Both the position numbers and the translations under genes were made by a program. From NCBI GenBank assembly GCA_023396665.1, contig JAEWVL010000028.1, positions 1-6,751 of the forward strand: a stretch of DNA of 6,751 nucleotides, read 5' to 3'. Below the pieces are notes generated by a model, which made no database searches, had not been told where the DNA came from, and saw only the letters and a list, made by a program, of their open reading frames with translations. Shown one piece after another: positions 5,166-6,751 of this stretch. Each line of letters starts with the position of its first letter. Position 1 is the first letter of the stretch. The stretch is from Spirochaetota bacterium (GTDB taxonomy: Bacteria; Spirochaetota; UBA4802; JAFGJZ01).

Positions 5166-6751
5166 ACGGAATGAAAAAGACTGAAAACAAGGGGCGAAAC
5201 CTGATACGGCTCATAAAAATAAAGACCGCGTGCCGCAGGATCAGTTTTTTCATCTTTGCCGCAGCAGCACTTCTCTTTTCGGCGCCGCTTTGTTCGAGCG
5301 GCCGCCTTATTGCACCGCCTGCTCTCATCGTCGCCGGTACGGGCGAATACGGCATAGGCAAAAAGATGGAAGTTCTCGAAGATCCGACGGGAACGCTGAG
5401 CTTCAGCCAGGTCAGCGCAAACGGGTTCAGCGGCTCTTTCAGGCCGGTTAGCAGCGAGATACCGAATTTCGGATTCAGCACATCGGCATGGTGGCTGCGC
5501 TTTCGCATTCACTTTGCGGAAATACTTCCCGAACAGCAATGGATACTCACATACAAGTGGCCCTTTGTCTCGCACATCACGGCCTATATCGCGGACAGCG
5601 GCGATGAGTTTCGATGCGTCGAGACAGGCATCGAGCACAGGCGCGAAAGCCGTGATGTGGCCAACCGGCTTTTCATGTTTCGGCTGAACCCCGAGGCGGG
5701 CACTACAGCGGTCGTCTATCTGCGCATACAAAGCGGGGGGATACTGATTCTGCCGCTTTCGGTGATCTCGGCCGAAACCATGCATGCGCGGGACAGACGG
5801 GAATATCTGCTCTACGGCCTTTTTTCGGGACTGATTCTCTCGATGATCTGCTATTATCTATTGATGTTTTTCTCGGTTCGCGATCCCAATTTCTTATTTT
5901 TCGCACTGTTCATTCTTTTTCAGACGCTTTACCACGCGATCAATCAGGGTATCGCGGCATGGGCGCTCGGCTTTTCGGGTGCCGCCGCAAATTTTCTGAC
6001 AATGCTCAGCGCCTCGGCCCTGACACTGCTGGTTCTGCTCTTCTCACGTCCCTGTTTATTCAAAGACGGCATCGGCCATGCTTTTCGAAGCGGCTTTATT
6101 TTTTTTGAGGCGCTGTTTGCGCTTTATCCCTTCGCCGCTCTCGCCGCACCGGATATTTTCAACTGGAAACCCTTTTTCGCGCTAACCTTTTTCGCGGCGG
6201 CATTTCTGACAGGGTCTGCACTGTTCAGCCTTGCACGCGGCACAGGCGCCTCGCGCACCATGCTGCTTTTTTTGCTGGTGTTTCTGCTGCCCTCATTGGT
6301 GACGGTTCTTCTGCGTTTCGGTTTTATTCCCTATAATCAGGTAACGCAGCACGTTCGAGCAATCGCAATCGCCCTGGAGAGTCTTCTTCTGGCACTGTTT
6401 ATTCATCTGCAGATACGCGATATCGAGCGGCAGCGCATCACAGCGAAAGCAGAACTCATCGCCGCTCTCGAAGAGGGGGCGCGTATGAAAGACGAATTTC
6501 TCACAGGCACTTCGCACGAGCTTCGAAAGCCGCTTCAGGGAATCGCGGGTCTTTGCGACCTGCTGCGCCGCAACATCAGAACCATGAGCATTGAACGCAT
6601 CGGTGAAGACCTCGGCACCCTGAGTGAAAACGCACGCGAGGCGCTCGCCCGTATCAACGACCTGCTCGATTACGCAAAACTGAATGATCCCTACCAAAAC
6701 ATCGATCTGGAGCTGCGCCCTGTAGGGGCGCGCAGTCAGGTGGCCTTCGTG
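5162..6751 (+). CDS. 7TMR-DISM sensor histidine kinase (partial, C-terminus beyond right edge)
   Basis: 530 codons are open to the right edge. An N-terminal signal or anchor segment (about 27-43) precedes a periplasmic 7TMR-DISMED2-type sensor domain (about 75-205, with the aromatic motif SAWWLRFRI at 108-116), a carbohydrate-binding-like fold. Seven hydrophobic helices follow at about 214-237, 243-262, 273-296, 309-330, 336-357, 366-385 and 398-416, matching the 7TMR-DISM_7TM family. A charged linker leads to a HisKA domain (442-509) with H-box GTSHELRKPLQGI and phospho-acceptor His452. The ATP-binding HATPase domain should lie past the edge. It should sense a periplasmic ligand and phosphorylate a response regulator not in this window. 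The residue four after His is Lys, where Thr or Asn is usual. ATG at 5171 is an alternative start; 5162 is preferred because it overlaps the upstream short ORF. It is transcribed away from the large lipoprotein. Confidence 0.9.
   Translation, partial: MNGMKKTENKGRNLIRLIKIKTACRRISFFIFAAAALLFSAPLCSSGRLIAPPALIVAGTGEYGIGKKMEVLEDPTGTLSFSQVSANGFSGSFRPVSSEIPNFGFSTSAWWLRFRIHFAEILPEQQWILTYKWPFVSHITAYIADSGDEFRCVETGIEHRRESRDVANRLFMFRLNPEAGTTAVVYLRIQSGGILILPLSVISAETMHARDRREYLLYGLFSGLILSMICYYLLMFFSVRDPNFLFFALFILFQTLYHAINQGIAAWALGFSGAAANFLTMLSASALTLLVLLFSRPCLFKDGIGHAFRSGFIFFEALFALYPFAALAAPDIFNWKPFFALTFFAAAFLTGSALFSLARGTGASRTMLLFLLVFLLPSLVTVLLRFGFIPYNQVTQHVRAIAIALESLLLALFIHLQIRDIERQRITAKAELIAALEEGARMKDEFLTGTSHELRKPLQGIAGLCDLLRRNIRTMSIERIGEDLGTLSENAREALARINDLLDYAKLNDPYQNIDLELRPVGARSQVAFV

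Noticed and set aside
4891..5785. Minus-strand ORFs of 205 and 213 codons over the kinase start
   Set aside because: They are antisense to the signal and sensor domains of the kinase, overlap each other and have compositions typical of shadow frames.
6293..6697. 134-codon minus-strand ORF at the right end
   Set aside because: Antisense to the last membrane helices and the HisKA domain of the kinase.

Overview
The window looks like a chromosomal segment of a Gram-negative bacterium, most plausibly a spirochaete. The cues are two large lipoproteins with relaxed lipoboxes, built from Ig-like modules, InlB-type B-repeats and GLUG beta-helix repeats, next to a 7TMR-DISM sensor histidine kinase. 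These families are common together in spirochaetes, but also occur in other phyla, so the assignment is an inference. I see no rRNA, tRNA, transposase or CRISPR array.

Layout from left to right. Positions 1-1020 (minus) hold the N-terminal 340 codons of a lipoprotein whose gene runs off the left edge. Positions 1021-1301 are non-coding and carry its probable promoter, plus a cluster of short repeats and a perfect palindrome. Positions 1302-2002 (minus) hold a two-gene unit: a DUF6036/AbiEii-like nucleotidyltransferase followed by an overlapping small basic protein of unknown function. This unit has a near-consensus sigma-70 promoter so close to the start codon that its mRNA should be almost leaderless. 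Positions 2003-2303 are AT-rich and non-coding, with a perfect 15-bp inverted repeat. Positions 2304-5015 (minus) encode a complete lipoprotein of about 903 residues, a domain-level paralogue of the first one. Positions 5016-5161 form a divergent intergenic region with the lipoprotein promoter and a possible 19-codon leader ORF. Positions 5162-6751 (plus) hold a 7TMR-DISM sensor kinase that is cut by the right edge after its HisKA domain.

Taken together, this is a cell-envelope locus (two paralogous surface lipoproteins and a divergent membrane sensor) with a small nucleotidyltransferase cassette between the two paralogues. The cassette resembles minimal nucleotidyltransferase toxin-antitoxin or defence pairs. 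Its partner protein is unrecognised, so it is the best candidate here for something undescribed. A functional link between the kinase and the lipoproteins is suggested only by their divergent arrangement.
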